A DNA stretch of 64,000 nucleotides from DASUPK01 sp963801055 (GCA_963801055.1 CAWDDE010000001.1:806001-870000); one strand, 5' to 3'; positions 16,603 to 24,895 are shown, counted from the stretch's first letter. The notes: generated by a model from the letters alone, not told the origin. A program made the numbers and translations.

Positions 16603-16605
16603 TCG

Positions 16606-16611
16606 TATATT
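16606..16611 (+). promoter_or_regulatory. Putative -10 element, PRC-barrel gene
   Basis: TATATT ends six bases before the GTG at 16618. It is a strong -10 match in a GC-rich setting. The DUF3052 relic diverges from the same gap. Confidence 0.45.
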
Positions 16612-16617
16612 TCAACG

Positions 16618-16957
16618 GTGAGCCGGGACGACGGCTACCCGATCCACTACTCGGCGGTGAAGCGGGGCACGCCCGTGTACGCGTCCGATGGGGAGCAGGT
16701 GGGGAAGGTCGACGAGGTGGTCGACAACTACCGGGAGCACATCCTGGACGGCATCGTGATCGAGACGACGGACGGCGAGCTCCGTTTCGTGGATGCGCCG
16801 GAGGTGGCGAGGACCAGCGAGCGAGCGGTTCGGCTCACGATTGACTCGGCTGCCGCTGACGCAGCTGCCGACTCCCGAGAAGGCGGCACCGAGCTTCAGC
16901 CCGCGGCGAAGCGGCCGCCTCGGCAAGCTCCTCGGGCGGAACTGGCGCAGGCGTTAG
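16618..16957 (+). pseudogene. PRC-barrel/DUF2171-like protein, frameshifted near its end
   Basis: The first 80 residues form a small beta-barrel domain (IHYSAVKRGTPVYASDGEQVGKVDEV, then LDGIVIETTDGELRFVDAPEV), typical of PRC-barrel-like proteins of unknown role. The frame then runs on into the antisense DUF72 gene until 17184, which is unlikely to be real. Dropping one base near 16861 gives a short tail rich in Pro, Ser and Arg ending GRLGKLLGRNWRRR with a stop at 16955-16957, just at the DUF72 stop. I infer a one-base insertion. Confidence 0.65.
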
Positions 16958-17685
16958 ACCCCGAGCTGTTTCTTGAGCAGCTTCGCGTTCCGGATTGCGT
17001 ACCCCTCCCAGTCGTTGTTGAAGTAGGCGTAGACCTCCGTATCTCGCCGCCACTGGGAGATCCGGCCTGCCCAGCGCTCGATCTCGGAGGCCGAGTAGTT
17101 GCCGTGTCGTCCGCGGCTGCCGTGGTGGAAGCGAATGTAGGTCCAGTCCGCGGTGCGAACGTGGGGGGTGCTCACCCAGCGTGAGGACTCATCGCCGACG
17201 ACCAGCGCCGCGCCATGGTCGCGAAGCAGGGCGTAGACGTCGTCGGTGAACCAGCTCTGATGCCGGAACTCGAACGCGTGCCGGCCGGGCGGCAGCGCCG
17301 CGAGGGCGCCAGCCAGCCGCTCCTCGTCGCGGTGGAAGTTCTCGGGGAACTGCCAGAGGAGCGGACCGAGCTTCCCGCTGCGCGTGAGCGGCTCGAGCGG
17401 CTCGTAGAACCTCTTCAGACCCGTCTCGACCATCGTCAGCCGCTTGATGTGCGTCATATAGCGGCTCACCTTTATTGCGAAGGTGAATTCGGGCGAGCTG
17501 TGGTCCGCCCAGCCTTCCACGGCCGCCGGTTTCGGCAGTCGGTAGAAGGTGTTGTTGATCTCGACCGTGTCGAAGTGCTCGGCGTAGAAACTCAGCCATG
17601 CGCGCTGCGGGATTCCCTTCGGGTAGAAGCGCTCGCGCCAGTGGGGATAGACCCAGCCCGAGCAGCCGACGTGGACCGGCCGCAT
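16954..17685 (-). CDS. DUF72 family protein
   Basis: DUF72 (YecE-like) proteins have a TIM-barrel fold and no settled function. Signs here are HVGCSGWVYPHWRERFYP at the start, EINNTFYRLP, FAIKVSRYMTHIKRL and YAYFNNDWEGYAIRNA at the end, all standard family positions. The ATG at 17685 is chosen; an upstream frame extension to 17742 lacks similarity. The start codon abuts the dispersed GGGTTGC repeat. A second DUF72 gene lies at 19905-20795. The 243-residue length is normal. Confidence 0.88.
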   Translation of the reverse strand: MRPVHVGCSGWVYPHWRERFYPKGIPQRAWLSFYAEHFDTVEINNTFYRLPKPAAVEGWADHSSPEFTFAIKVSRYMTHIKRLTMVETGLKRFYEPLEPLTRSGKLGPLLWQFPENFHRDEERLAGALAALPPGRHAFEFRHQSWFTDDVYALLRDHGAALVVGDESSRWVSTPHVRTADWTYIRFHHGSRGRHGNYSASEIERWAGRISQWRRDTEVYAYFNNDWEGYAIRNAKLLKKQLGV

Positions 17686-17740
17686 TAAACGGGTTGCCCC
17701 TCTCTCATGAAACGGGTTGCGCCTCGCGGCGCACCCTCGC
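17685..17740. repeat. Dispersed stem-loop repeat, copy A
   Basis: It contains AAACGGGTTGC twice, 20 bases apart. The second copy forms a hairpin: GGGTTGCGCC, loop TCGC, GGCGCACCC, with one bulged T. Related copies are at 37524-37554 (inverted), 47965-48005 and 49579-49618. Confidence 0.5.
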
Positions 17741-17765
17741 ACTATCGGGGCACCCTCCCATCAAC

Positions 17766-19391
17766 TCAGCCGTTGCGGTGCAGCACCAGGATGGCGATGT
17801 CGTCGCGCGGCTCGCCGCCCTGGCGCCTGATCGCGGCCCGGGCGAGCGTCTCCGCGATCTCGTCTGCGCTCTTGCCGGCGGCCTCAGCGATCTCCCGCGC
17901 GAGCCATTCCGGATCGCCGCGCGCGCCGCGCTGGCGCACATCGAGCACCCCGTCGGTATAGAGGATCAGCGAGTCGCCGATCGCCAGCGTGGCGTCCGCA
18001 TCCGCCAGGACGGGGGAGGGGAGGACCCCGAGGAGCGTCCCCGGCTGGCCTACTGGATCGACGCGCCCGTCCTTGCGCAGGATGATCGGCAGCGGGTGTC
18101 CGCCCAGCGCGACGGTGAGGTGCGCCGCACCGTCCCCGTTCGACGGCGCCTGGATCCGAGCCAGGGCGGCGGTGCAGAAGCGGAAGTCGGCGCGCTCCGA
18201 GCTGATCGACTCGTGGAGGGTCCTGAGGACCTCGCTCGGCGAGCGCTCCGGGGAGGAGGCGGTGCGAACCGTATACCGGGCCAGAGCCGTCAGGGACGCC
18301 GCCTCGGGTCCCTTTCCGCAGACGTCGCCGATCACGGCGGTCCAGCTGCCCGAACCGCTACGGAAGACGTCATAGAAGTCGCCGCCGACCTCAGATGCCT
18401 CGCCGGCGGCCAGGAACCGCGAGGAGGCCTCGAAGCCCTTGATCTCCGGCAGCGACCGCGGCAGCAGGCTGTGCTGGAGGACGGAGGCGATGTGTCGCTG
18501 CTGCTCGTGCAGCCGCGCGTTGTCCAGGGCGAGCGCCGCGCGATCTGCGAGACGCTTCGCGGTGCGCCGCGCCGTCTCGTCGAAGGCCTTCGCCGGGCGC
18601 ATGATCCACAGGGTCAGCGCACCGAGCACGGAGCCCCGGGCACCCAACGGCAGGACGACGGAGGAGTTGAAGCGATACTTGCGGAGCATCTCCCGCTCGT
18701 TCTCCCTGGTCGTGATCCGATCGATCTCCTCATCGGTGAGCTGATCGAGATATTTCGTCCGGCCGGTGCGGATCACCTCGGCGACCGGATCTGGCCCGTA
18801 CGGGTCGATCGGCACGTTCTCGCGCAGCTTCACGAACACCTCGGCGACCTCGCTGCCACCGCTCTGCGCTGCGACGCGCTCGATCAGGCCGTCGGGGCTG
18901 AGCATGTCGACCATCGCAACGTCCCCGAGGATGGGAACTGCGAGCCTCGCGAGGTGAGCGGCACGCTGCCTCTGATCGAGGGCGTCCTCCATCAGGCTTC
19001 CGGCCTCCGCGAGCAGCTCCGAGGCCGCCGTCTCGCGGTCCAGCCGAGCCCTCAGGCTTGCGAACCAGAGTCCGCACAAGGCTCCGGCGACGACGACGGC
19101 CCCCGAGACCCACCGTTGACCATCGCCGATCCCGCCCCAGAGGGGCGAGAGTGCCGCCAGGACGATGCAGAACACCGCGACGACCGCCGTTTCGGGACGG
19201 GATCCGCTGGTCGCGGCGATCACCGGCGGAATCGCGAGGAGCCCGATGAAGACCAGCGTGTCCGTCGTCACCGCATCGACGACCACAACTGCACTCGCAA
19301 GGAGCATTGCGATCAGCGCCGCGCCCGAGAGGTCCCGCAAGCTCGCCAGGCTGGGCTGTGGGGTGATCAGCTCCCGTTCCCTGAGAGGCAT
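17766..19391 (-). CDS. Membrane GAF-PP2C phosphatase (SpoIIE/RsbU type)
   Basis: The protein has N-terminal hydrophobic helices (about residues 25-112), a GAF-like sensor domain (about 140-300) and a SpoIIE-type PP2C domain (about 315-541). The metal-binding aspartates appear in EVGGDFYDVF and VIGDVCGKGPEAA, with LILYTDGVLDVRQ and RDDIAILVL near the end. Such enzymes dephosphorylate anti-sigma-factor antagonists in partner-switching stress pathways. No RsbV/RsbW gene is nearby. A TACGAT hexamer (19398-19403, minus) lies six bases before the ATG. Confidence 0.92.
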   Translation of the reverse strand: MPLRERELITPQPSLASLRDLSGAALIAMLLASAVVVVDAVTTDTLVFIGLLAIPPVIAATSGSRPETAVVAVFCIVLAALSPLWGGIGDGQRWVSGAVVVAGALCGLWFASLRARLDRETAASELLAEAGSLMEDALDQRQRAAHLARLAVPILGDVAMVDMLSPDGLIERVAAQSGGSEVAEVFVKLRENVPIDPYGPDPVAEVIRTGRTKYLDQLTDEEIDRITTRENEREMLRKYRFNSSVVLPLGARGSVLGALTLWIMRPAKAFDETARRTAKRLADRAALALDNARLHEQQRHIASVLQHSLLPRSLPEIKGFEASSRFLAAGEASEVGGDFYDVFRSGSGSWTAVIGDVCGKGPEAASLTALARYTVRTASSPERSPSEVLRTLHESISSERADFRFCTAALARIQAPSNGDGAAHLTVALGGHPLPIILRKDGRVDPVGQPGTLLGVLPSPVLADADATLAIGDSLILYTDGVLDVRQRGARGDPEWLAREIAEAAGKSADEIAETLARAAIRRQGGEPRDDIAILVLHRNG

Positions 19392-19397
19392 GCCCCA

Positions 19398-19403
19398 ATC
19401 GTA
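19398..19403 (-). promoter_or_regulatory. Putative -10 element, PP2C phosphatase
   Basis: TACGAT on the minus strand is six bases upstream of the ATG. The sequence between hexamer and start (TGGGGC) is identical to that in front of the VKOR gene at 28465. Confidence 0.45.
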
Positions 19404-19478
19404 ATTCGGCAGCGCCCGTAAGCAGTAAACAGACAGGTTTGGTCAGGATTGACGGCTCCCGACCGGGCCGGACGGGCT

Positions 19479-19718
19479 TTAGAGCCTGCTCTTGAGCAGC
19501 TCCTTGCCCTGCTCGGCGCCCTTCTGGCTCTCGTGCTGGGCCTTTCGGAAGAACTCAACGAGCTCCGAGTCGTTCTCGCGCTCCGCGTCCTGGATGTAGA
19601 CCTCGAGGCGCAGGGCGTTGGACAGGCACTGCTCGGTGAACCAGATGATGTTGTAGTCCTTGTCCTTGGTGCCGGTGATGTCGCCGGTCTCGGGTGTGGT
19701 CGCTTCCAGCGGTGCCAT
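19479..19718 (-). CDS. Small conserved-looking acidic protein, 79 residues
   Basis: No function is recognised. The protein is soluble and mostly helical after residue 20 (FTEQCLSNALRLEVYIQDAERENDSELVEFFRKAQHESQKGAEQGKELL), with a disordered Thr-rich N-terminus. Codon use resembles the neighbours and GAGGAA lies about nine bases before the ATG on the minus strand, which supports a real gene. The regular pattern suggests a small helical bundle, perhaps a stress-related protein, but that is a guess. Confidence 0.7.
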   Translation of the reverse strand: MAPLEATTPETGDITGTKDKDYNIIWFTEQCLSNALRLEVYIQDAERENDSELVEFFRKAQHESQKGAEQGKELLKSRL

Positions 19719-19904
19719 CAGTGCGTTCCTCCTCAGTTCCTATTGGCGTGCTCGTAAGGCCGACTACCCACGGGGCGGGAGAGAAAACCGGCCAGTCGTC
19801 GCGTTAGAGCTAATCGGGGCGGCCAGGAAGGGTCCCCGGTGCCGCATGCGCGGGTTTACATAGCGCGCGTTCCCGTGCATTCCATCTCGCGCGATAGTTA
19901 GCCG

Positions 19905-20795
19905 ATGGCGTTCGTCGTCGGCACCTCGAGCTGGTCGGATCCCGGCTTCATCGAGTACTGGTATCCGAAGGGGCTGCCGGCGAAGGACCGGCTGGGCTTC
20001 TACGCGGAACGCTTCGATGCGGTCGAGCTCAATTCGACCTTCTATGCGATCCCGGCGAGCTCGACGGCCGAGAACTGGGCGAAGGGGACGCCCACCGGCT
20101 TCCGCTTCGACGTCAAGCTGCACAGGCTGCTCTCCCGGCACGCCTCCCAGCTCAAGGAGCTGCCGAAAGATCTCAGGGACGATGTCGAGACCAATGAGCG
20201 GGGACGGGTGCTGCTCGACGCCGCGCTGCAGGACGAGATGGTCCGGCGAACCGCCGCGGCGATGAAGCCGCTGGCGGATGCCGGCAAGCTCGGCGCGTAT
20301 CTGCTTCAGCTGACACCGGCGTTCGATCCGCGCCGCAACGAGCTCGACGAGCTCGCGCCGGTCATCGAGGGCCTGGCCCCCGTGCCGGTGGCCGTCGAGT
20401 TCAGGCGCCGCAGCTGGGCCTCGCCGAAGCGCTTGGAGGGCGTCCTCGATTGGCTCTCCGCCAACGATGCGGTCTTCGTCTGCGTCGACACCCCGCCGGG
20501 AGATCACGTTCCGATCTTTCCGCCGATCGACGCCGTCACCAACGAGGCGCTCGCCTACATGCGCTGTCACGGGCGCAACACCGAGGGCTACCTGCACGGG
20601 CGCAGCGTCGCCGAGCGGTTTGACTACGACTATTCGAAGGACGAGCTCGAGGAGATCGCCGGTCGCGCGCGGGCGCTCGACGCCGACGCCGAGCAGGTTC
20701 ACGCGATGTTCAACAACAACGCCCGCGAGCTGGCGCCGAAGGCCGCGCGCGGGCTGCGCACGATCCTGGGCCAGGATCCGGGGCCGGAGCCCTAG
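19905..20795 (+). CDS. DUF72 family protein, second copy
   Basis: Like the gene at 16954, this has the DUF72 opening GTSSWSDPGFIEYWYPKGLP, then VELNSTFYAIP, FRFDVKLHRLLSRH and a C-terminal VHAMFNNNARELAPKAA. At 296 residues it is about 50 longer, through an insertion around residues 80-110 (LKELPKDLRDDVETNERG). The two copies are clearly different branches of the family, not a recent duplication. It starts at ATG 19905. The biochemical role is unknown. Confidence 0.88.
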   Translation: MAFVVGTSSWSDPGFIEYWYPKGLPAKDRLGFYAERFDAVELNSTFYAIPASSTAENWAKGTPTGFRFDVKLHRLLSRHASQLKELPKDLRDDVETNERGRVLLDAALQDEMVRRTAAAMKPLADAGKLGAYLLQLTPAFDPRRNELDELAPVIEGLAPVPVAVEFRRRSWASPKRLEGVLDWLSANDAVFVCVDTPPGDHVPIFPPIDAVTNEALAYMRCHGRNTEGYLHGRSVAERFDYDYSKDELEEIAGRARALDADAEQVHAMFNNNARELAPKAARGLRTILGQDPGPEP

Positions 20796-21055
20796 CGCCA
20801 GGGGGGCCCAAAGTAGGACCGGCGAGGCGACCCCAGGGGGATGAAAGCCGCCTCGCCGGGTTGGCCAACGTTGCTGGACGCCTTTTACGGGTGCAAGTTG
20901 GCCGGGGGATCCGGATGCGATTCAAACCCTATGCAGGCACGAATGGGCGGTCATCCGGGCCGATCCGCAGATCGAATCCGTAGTAAGCACGGTGCCCGGG
21001 CACGACGCTCCCCCACGCACGCCTGAGGCGTGGCTTGTCCGCCAGAATTTGGGCC
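20796..21055 (+). other. 260-base structured intergenic region
   Basis: No open frame is convincing here. Three hairpins are visible: an 11-bp stem (20819-20829 with 20849-20859), a 7-bp outer stem GGCCAAC/GTTGGCC (20863-20869 with 20897-20903), and ACGCC-TGA-GGCGT near 21015-21027. The first may terminate the DUF72 gene. The whole could be a leader or small RNA upstream of ccdA. It matches no riboswitch I recognise. Confidence 0.35.
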
Positions 21056-21802
21056 ATGAGCAGCGATCCTGCATCAGGAGTCGGCATCCTGACGGCCTTG
21101 GCGGCCGGGATCGTCTCGTTCCTCTCCCCCTGCGTGCTGCCTCTCGTGCCGGGCTACCTCTCGGCCGTCACCGGGGTCGCCGCGGCCGACCTCGAGCGGG
21201 CGGATTGGCGCCGCGTGATCGTCCCCAGCCTGCTCTTCGTCACCAGTTTCTCGGTGATCTTCATCCTCCTAGGACTGGGTGCGACGGGGATCGGCAGCAC
21301 ATTGCAGCAGCACCAGCTCCTCCTCGACAAGATCGCCGCGTGGCTGATCATCGCCATGGGGGTGTTCTTCATCGCCGCCCTGTTCATCCCGCAACTCAAC
21401 CGCGAGTGGCACGTCGAAACCCTGCTCGAGCACGCCGGGACCGGCGGCCCGCTCGTTGCCGGCGCTGCCTTCGGCGTCGCCTGGACGCCCTGCATCGGCC
21501 CGACGCTGGCCGCCATCCTGAGCGCCGCTGCGGTGTCTGGATCCGCCGGGCATGGCGCCTTCCTGCTCGCGGTTTACTCCGCCGGCCTGGCGATCCCGTT
21601 CCTGCTCACCTCGATCGCCTTCACCCGGATGACGACGGCTTTCGCGGTCGTCAAGCGGCACTACCCGGTGATCATGGCGATCGGCGGCGTGATCCTGATC
21701 GCATTCGGAGTCGCGATCCTGACCGGCTGGTTCGACACCTTCAACCGCTGGGCGCAGGACCTGCTCGACAGCCTCGGAATCAACGTCTCGAGCGACGTCT
21801 AG
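21056..21802 (+). CDS. ccdA: CcdA/DsbD-like thiol electron transporter
   Basis: CcdA carries reducing equivalents from cytoplasmic thioredoxin across the membrane to extracytoplasmic thiol proteins, for cytochrome c maturation or disulfide repair. About six membrane helices are evident, with the two redox cysteines in SFLSPCVLPLVPGY (helix 1) and AWTPCIGPTLAA (helix 4). At 248 residues it is normal. ATG 21056 is chosen over an in-frame start at 21035. The thioredoxin gene just downstream fits as electron donor or partner. Confidence 0.92.
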   Translation: MSSDPASGVGILTALAAGIVSFLSPCVLPLVPGYLSAVTGVAAADLERADWRRVIVPSLLFVTSFSVIFILLGLGATGIGSTLQQHQLLLDKIAAWLIIAMGVFFIAALFIPQLNREWHVETLLEHAGTGGPLVAGAAFGVAWTPCIGPTLAAILSAAAVSGSAGHGAFLLAVYSAGLAIPFLLTSIAFTRMTTAFAVVKRHYPVIMAIGGVILIAFGVAILTGWFDTFNRWAQDLLDSLGINVSSDV

Positions 21803-21861
21803 CCGCGACCTGCCGAAGTGGCCCCACCTGGCTGCGACCGAGGCTCGCGTTGCGGCCCGAC

Positions 21862-21867
21862 TAAGCT
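21862..21867 (+). promoter_or_regulatory. Putative -10 element, thioredoxin-TPR gene
   Basis: TAAGCT ends seven bases before the GTG at 21875, with no Shine-Dalgarno sequence. It fits a leaderless start and supports 21875 over the upstream in-frame start. Confidence 0.45.
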
Positions 21868-21874
21868 GAATTCC

Positions 21875-22633
21875 GTGGTCAGCGACGTAAGCGAACAGGA
21901 CTTTCAGGCAAAGGTCGTCGAGCGCTCCAAGCACGTGCCGGTGGTGGTCGACTTCTGGGCCGTGTGGTGCGGTCCATGCCGGACGCTGGGACCGGCCCTC
22001 GAGGACGCCGTGCGGCGGCGCGAGGGCGAGATCGAGCTCGTCAAGGTGGACACCGACGCCAATCAGCGGATCGCCCAGGAGTTCCGCATCCAGAGCATCC
22101 CAGCGGTGAAGGCCTTCCGCGACGGAAGGGTTGTGGCGGAGTTCATCGGCGCTCAGCCCCCGGCGGCGATCGAGAGCTTCCTCAACCAGATCGTTCCCTC
22201 GAAGGCCGATCGGCTGGCGGAGGCCGGCGGCGAGCAGTCGCTGCGCGAGGCGCTCGAGCTGGATCCACGCCATGCGCGGGCCGCGGTCGGCCTCGGACGG
22301 CTGCTGCTCCGCCGCGGCGACGCCGACGAGGCGCTCGAGGTACTCCGGTCCTTCACCCACGACTTCATCGCCGACGGGCTGGCGGCCCGCGCCGAGCTGT
22401 CCGCCTCCGAGAACGGATCCCACGCGGGCGAGCTGCAGGCCGCCTTCTCGGCCTGGGACCGGGGTGAGCCCGACGAGGCCCTCGAGCAGCTTCAGGGTGT
22501 GCTGGCGGCCGAGCAGGACCCGGATCGCAAGGACCTACTCCGCCGCGTGATGGTGGCGATCTTCACCGAGCTCGGCGCCGACCACCCGCTGGCGCGCGAG
22601 CATCGCCGCAGGCTCGCGGCTGCTTTGAACTAG
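21875..22633 (+). CDS. Thioredoxin-TPR protein (CnoX/YbbN-like)
   Basis: The N-terminal thioredoxin domain (about residues 1-105) has the active-site WCGPC and cis-Pro SIPAVKAF. The C-terminal part has TPR-like helices (ALELDPRHARAAVGLGRLLLRRGDADEALEVL, then a second block ending RRLAAALN), the YbbN/CnoX layout. CnoX proteins act as redox-sensitive chaperone holdases, though this one keeps both cysteines and could be a true oxidoreductase. The start is GTG 21875. The next gene upstream is ccdA. Confidence 0.9.
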   Translation: MVSDVSEQDFQAKVVERSKHVPVVVDFWAVWCGPCRTLGPALEDAVRRREGEIELVKVDTDANQRIAQEFRIQSIPAVKAFRDGRVVAEFIGAQPPAAIESFLNQIVPSKADRLAEAGGEQSLREALELDPRHARAAVGLGRLLLRRGDADEALEVLRSFTHDFIADGLAARAELSASENGSHAGELQAAFSAWDRGEPDEALEQLQGVLAAEQDPDRKDLLRRVMVAIFTELGADHPLAREHRRRLAAALN

Positions 22634-22649
22634 CGCTGCCTGGCGGCCG

Positions 22650-22937
22650 CTAGGGCTTCTCCGGGGTGGCGGGCACCGCCACCTCGATCGGGATCCCGAG
22701 CGCCTCGGCTTCCTCGATGCCCTCGCCCTCCTGGTCGCGGGAGCAGATGATCCGGAAGGAACCGGTGCCGAGGTTCGGGTCGGCGACGATGGGCAGGCCG
22801 CGGATCTCGTCCCAGCCCAGCCGCTCGAGCTCGAAGGGATTCATGCGGACCTCGCTCGCCGGGAACGGGCAGTTCGAGTTGTGCTGGTCGATTGCCCGCG
22901 AGATCGCCTCGAGGTTCTTGGCCTCAGCGTTCGTCAC
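22650..22937 (-). CDS. Conserved hypothetical, 95 residues
   Basis: No known domain is recognised. After a short helix (NAEAKNLEAISRAIDQHN) comes CPFPASEVRMNPFELERLGWDEIRGLPIVAD, then beta-like GSFRIICSRD. The protein is acidic and soluble with two cysteines. GTG 22937 is preferred, because upstream residues in the longer frame overlap dinB's promoter region and look random. The gene diverges from dinB with a 58-base gap and converges on the thioredoxin gene. Confidence 0.65.
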   Translation of the reverse strand: MTNAEAKNLEAISRAIDQHNSNCPFPASEVRMNPFELERLGWDEIRGLPIVADPNLGTGSFRIICSRDQEGEGIEEAEALGIPIEVAVPATPEKP

Positions 22938-22995
22938 CGCCGCCCCAACATACCGCCCTCCGTCGGGGGGCGCGCCTAATCTTCGCCGGTCGCAG

Positions 22996-24039
22996 GTGAT
23001 CGCCCACGTCGACATGGACGCGTTCTATGTGTCGATCGAAATGCTGCGACATCCCGAGCTGCGCGGGAAGCCCGTGGTGGTCGCCTATGACGGTCCCCGA
23101 GGGGTCGTCACCACGGCCTCGTACGAGGCGCGCAAGTACGGCGTCCACTCCGCCCTGCCGATGGTGACCGCGCGCCGCCGCTGCCCCGAGCTCACCGTGC
23201 TCCCGGTGGACATGCAGCTCTACCGGCGCGGCTCGGTGAAGGTGATGGAGACGCTGCGGGAGTTCAGCGACGAGGTCGAGGTGGTCGGTCTCGATGAGGC
23301 GTATGTCGATCTCTCCGGCTCACCTGTGCCCCACTCCCGGGCCCAGGAAATCAAGCGCCGCATCAAGGAGGGCACCCACCTCGTCTGCTCTATCGGCCTG
23401 GCGCCCAACAAGCTGATGGCGAAGATCGGCTCGGACCTCGATAAGCCCGATGGGTTCTTCGTCCTCGACCACGACAACTGGCTTGAGGTGGTCGCCGAGA
23501 AGCCCGCCTCGCTGCTGCCGGGGGTCGGCTCGCGGACCTTCGAACGCCTGCAGTCGCTCGGAATCGGCACGGTCGCGGATCTCGCCGGGACCGACGAGCA
23601 GACCCTCGAGCGCGCCTTCGGGCCCAAGCACGGCAGGGGCCTCCGCGACCGCGCCAACGGAATCGGCAGCGAGCGGCTCACGATGGAGCGCGTGCGGAAG
23701 TCCGAGAGCCGCGAGACCACCTTCCCGCAGGACGTCACCGACCGCGAGGTCCTCCGCAACACCGTTGACCGCCTGGCGCGGTCGGTCTGCGGGAGCCTCG
23801 CCTCAAACAGCCGCCGGGGGCGCACCGTGACGCTCAAGATCCGCCTGCGGCCCTTCAAGACCTACACCAGGTCGCACACCTTCCGCTCCCCCACCGGCGA
23901 GCCGGACACGGTCGCGGATACGGCGCTCGAGCTGCTCGAGCGCTTCGATCCGCAGGCGCCGGTCCGGCTGGTCGGCGTGGGCGTGGCCGGACTGGTGAGC
24001 GCCGAGACGCCCAACCAGCCCGGCCGGCTCGCCGTTTAG
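22996..24039 (+). CDS. dinB: DNA polymerase IV (Y family)
   Basis: DinB carries out error-prone translesion synthesis. Catalytic carboxylates appear in VDMDAFYVSIE and LDEAYVDLSG. The steric region YEARKYGVHSALPM, thumb helix-hairpin-helix LLPGVGSRTFERLQSLGIGTVADL and little finger (ESRETTFPQDV...TVTLKIRLRPF) follow. The open frame reaches back to 22666, but the family starts at VIAHVDMDAF, so GTG 22996 is chosen (347 residues). No SOS box was evident to me in the short upstream gap. The stop abuts the RlpA-like stop. Confidence 0.95.
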   Translation: MIAHVDMDAFYVSIEMLRHPELRGKPVVVAYDGPRGVVTTASYEARKYGVHSALPMVTARRRCPELTVLPVDMQLYRRGSVKVMETLREFSDEVEVVGLDEAYVDLSGSPVPHSRAQEIKRRIKEGTHLVCSIGLAPNKLMAKIGSDLDKPDGFFVLDHDNWLEVVAEKPASLLPGVGSRTFERLQSLGIGTVADLAGTDEQTLERAFGPKHGRGLRDRANGIGSERLTMERVRKSESRETTFPQDVTDREVLRNTVDRLARSVCGSLASNSRRGRTVTLKIRLRPFKTYTRSHTFRSPTGEPDTVADTALELLERFDPQAPVRLVGVGVAGLVSAETPNQPGRLAV

Positions 24040-24708
24040 CTAGCGGGTCGTCAGCACGGTCCCCGTGGAGGGAAACCCGAGCTTCGCCTTGGTGGCGGCC
24101 GTCAGGTCGTACTCGCGGCTGCCCGAGTAGGGGCCGCGGTCGATCACCGGGACGCTGACCGTGTGACCGTGGTAGCGGAGCGTGACCCTGGCGCCACATG
24201 GGAGCGTCCTGTGGGCGACACCCAGCTTGCCGGGACTCAGCGTCCCGCCGCAGGCCAGAACGCCGCCGTAAAGGCCCGGGCCGTAGTAGGAGGCCTCTGC
24301 GGGCCGGTAGGCGTTGACCGTGAAGCGGTGCGAGCGGACGGATGAGCCGTCAACGCGCGCACGCGCCCCGTAGACGCTGGCGCGCGGGGCCCGCCAGCGC
24401 AGCTCGTAGGCACCATCCGCCCGGGTGTGCGTGCGAAGCTTCCGCCCGCCCACCAGCAGGACGACGGTCCGACTGCCACCCGGGGCTACTCGGCCATGGA
24501 AGGTGACGACCCGATGGGACATCACGTGCCGGTTGCCGCGCAGGTTGACGGCGGTGGCGGGACCGCCCGCGGCGCCCGCCTCGGGACCGATATCCGAGAG
24601 GGCCGGAACGGCGTCCGAGGCGCCCGCGATGCCTGCTGTGATCATCGTTGCCATGGCGGGCAGCAGCGCTAGCGCAGCCCGCCTCCGCTTCCAACGGAAG
24701 CGACGCAA
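24040..24708 (-). CDS. Secreted RlpA-like double-psi beta-barrel protein
   Basis: A signal peptide (RRFRWKRRR then a hydrophobic stretch to about residue 30) precedes a beta-rich region of about 75 residues (Ig-like, RVAPGGSRTVVLLVGG). The C-terminus is a DPBB domain: ASYYGPGLYGGVLACGGTL, AHRTLPCGARVTLRYHG, PVIDRGPYSGSREYDLT, with the catalytic-type Asp in VIDRGPY. RlpA-like and Rpf proteins cut or bind peptidoglycan at division. The start is TTG 24708, 13 bases after a c-di-AMP riboswitch, so expression should respond to c-di-AMP. Confidence 0.88.
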   Translation of the reverse strand: MRRFRWKRRRAALALLPAMATMITAGIAGASDAVPALSDIGPEAGAAGGPATAVNLRGNRHVMSHRVVTFHGRVAPGGSRTVVLLVGGRKLRTHTRADGAYELRWRAPRASVYGARARVDGSSVRSHRFTVNAYRPAEASYYGPGLYGGVLACGGTLSPGKLGVAHRTLPCGARVTLRYHGHTVSVPVIDRGPYSGSREYDLTAATKAKLGFPSTGTVLTTR

Positions 24709-24721
24709 GTGAATACACCTT

Positions 24722-24895
24722 GCCTCTCTCTGCCGCCTACGGGGTTAGCTGCCGGGCTCGCGACGCTTTCTGCGCGCCGCTAGGGGCGGAACACCGCCCC
24801 ATTCGCCCCGGCCGAAAGACTGCTCGGGCACGCGCTTTCCTCTCTCCTCTGGCGTGCCCGCCGGCTAGTGGGTCCCCCGCTCGCGTGATGTCCGT
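24722..24895 (-). ncRNA. c-di-AMP riboswitch (ydaO/yuaA)
   Basis: On the minus strand three conserved blocks of the actinobacterial ydaO class appear in order and spacing: GAGCGGGGGACCCAC at the 5' side, GGCCGGGGCGAATGGGG in the middle, and GAGCCCGGCAGCTAACCCCGTAGGC at the 3' side, quoted here as short parts. The RNA ends about 14 bases before the RlpA-like gene. In actinobacteria this class commonly sits in front of cell-wall hydrolase genes (Rpf, NlpC/P60, DPBB) and turns them off when c-di-AMP is high. The exact ends are approximate. Confidence 0.92.

Noticed and set aside
17598..19421. Plus-strand ORF of 607 codons
   Set aside because: It lies opposite the PP2C phosphatase. Its composition is random-like and the minus-strand protein is unmistakable.
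20900..20945. tRNA-like stretch (GATTCAAACCC)
   Set aside because: A T-loop-like string without matching acceptor, D or anticodon stems.
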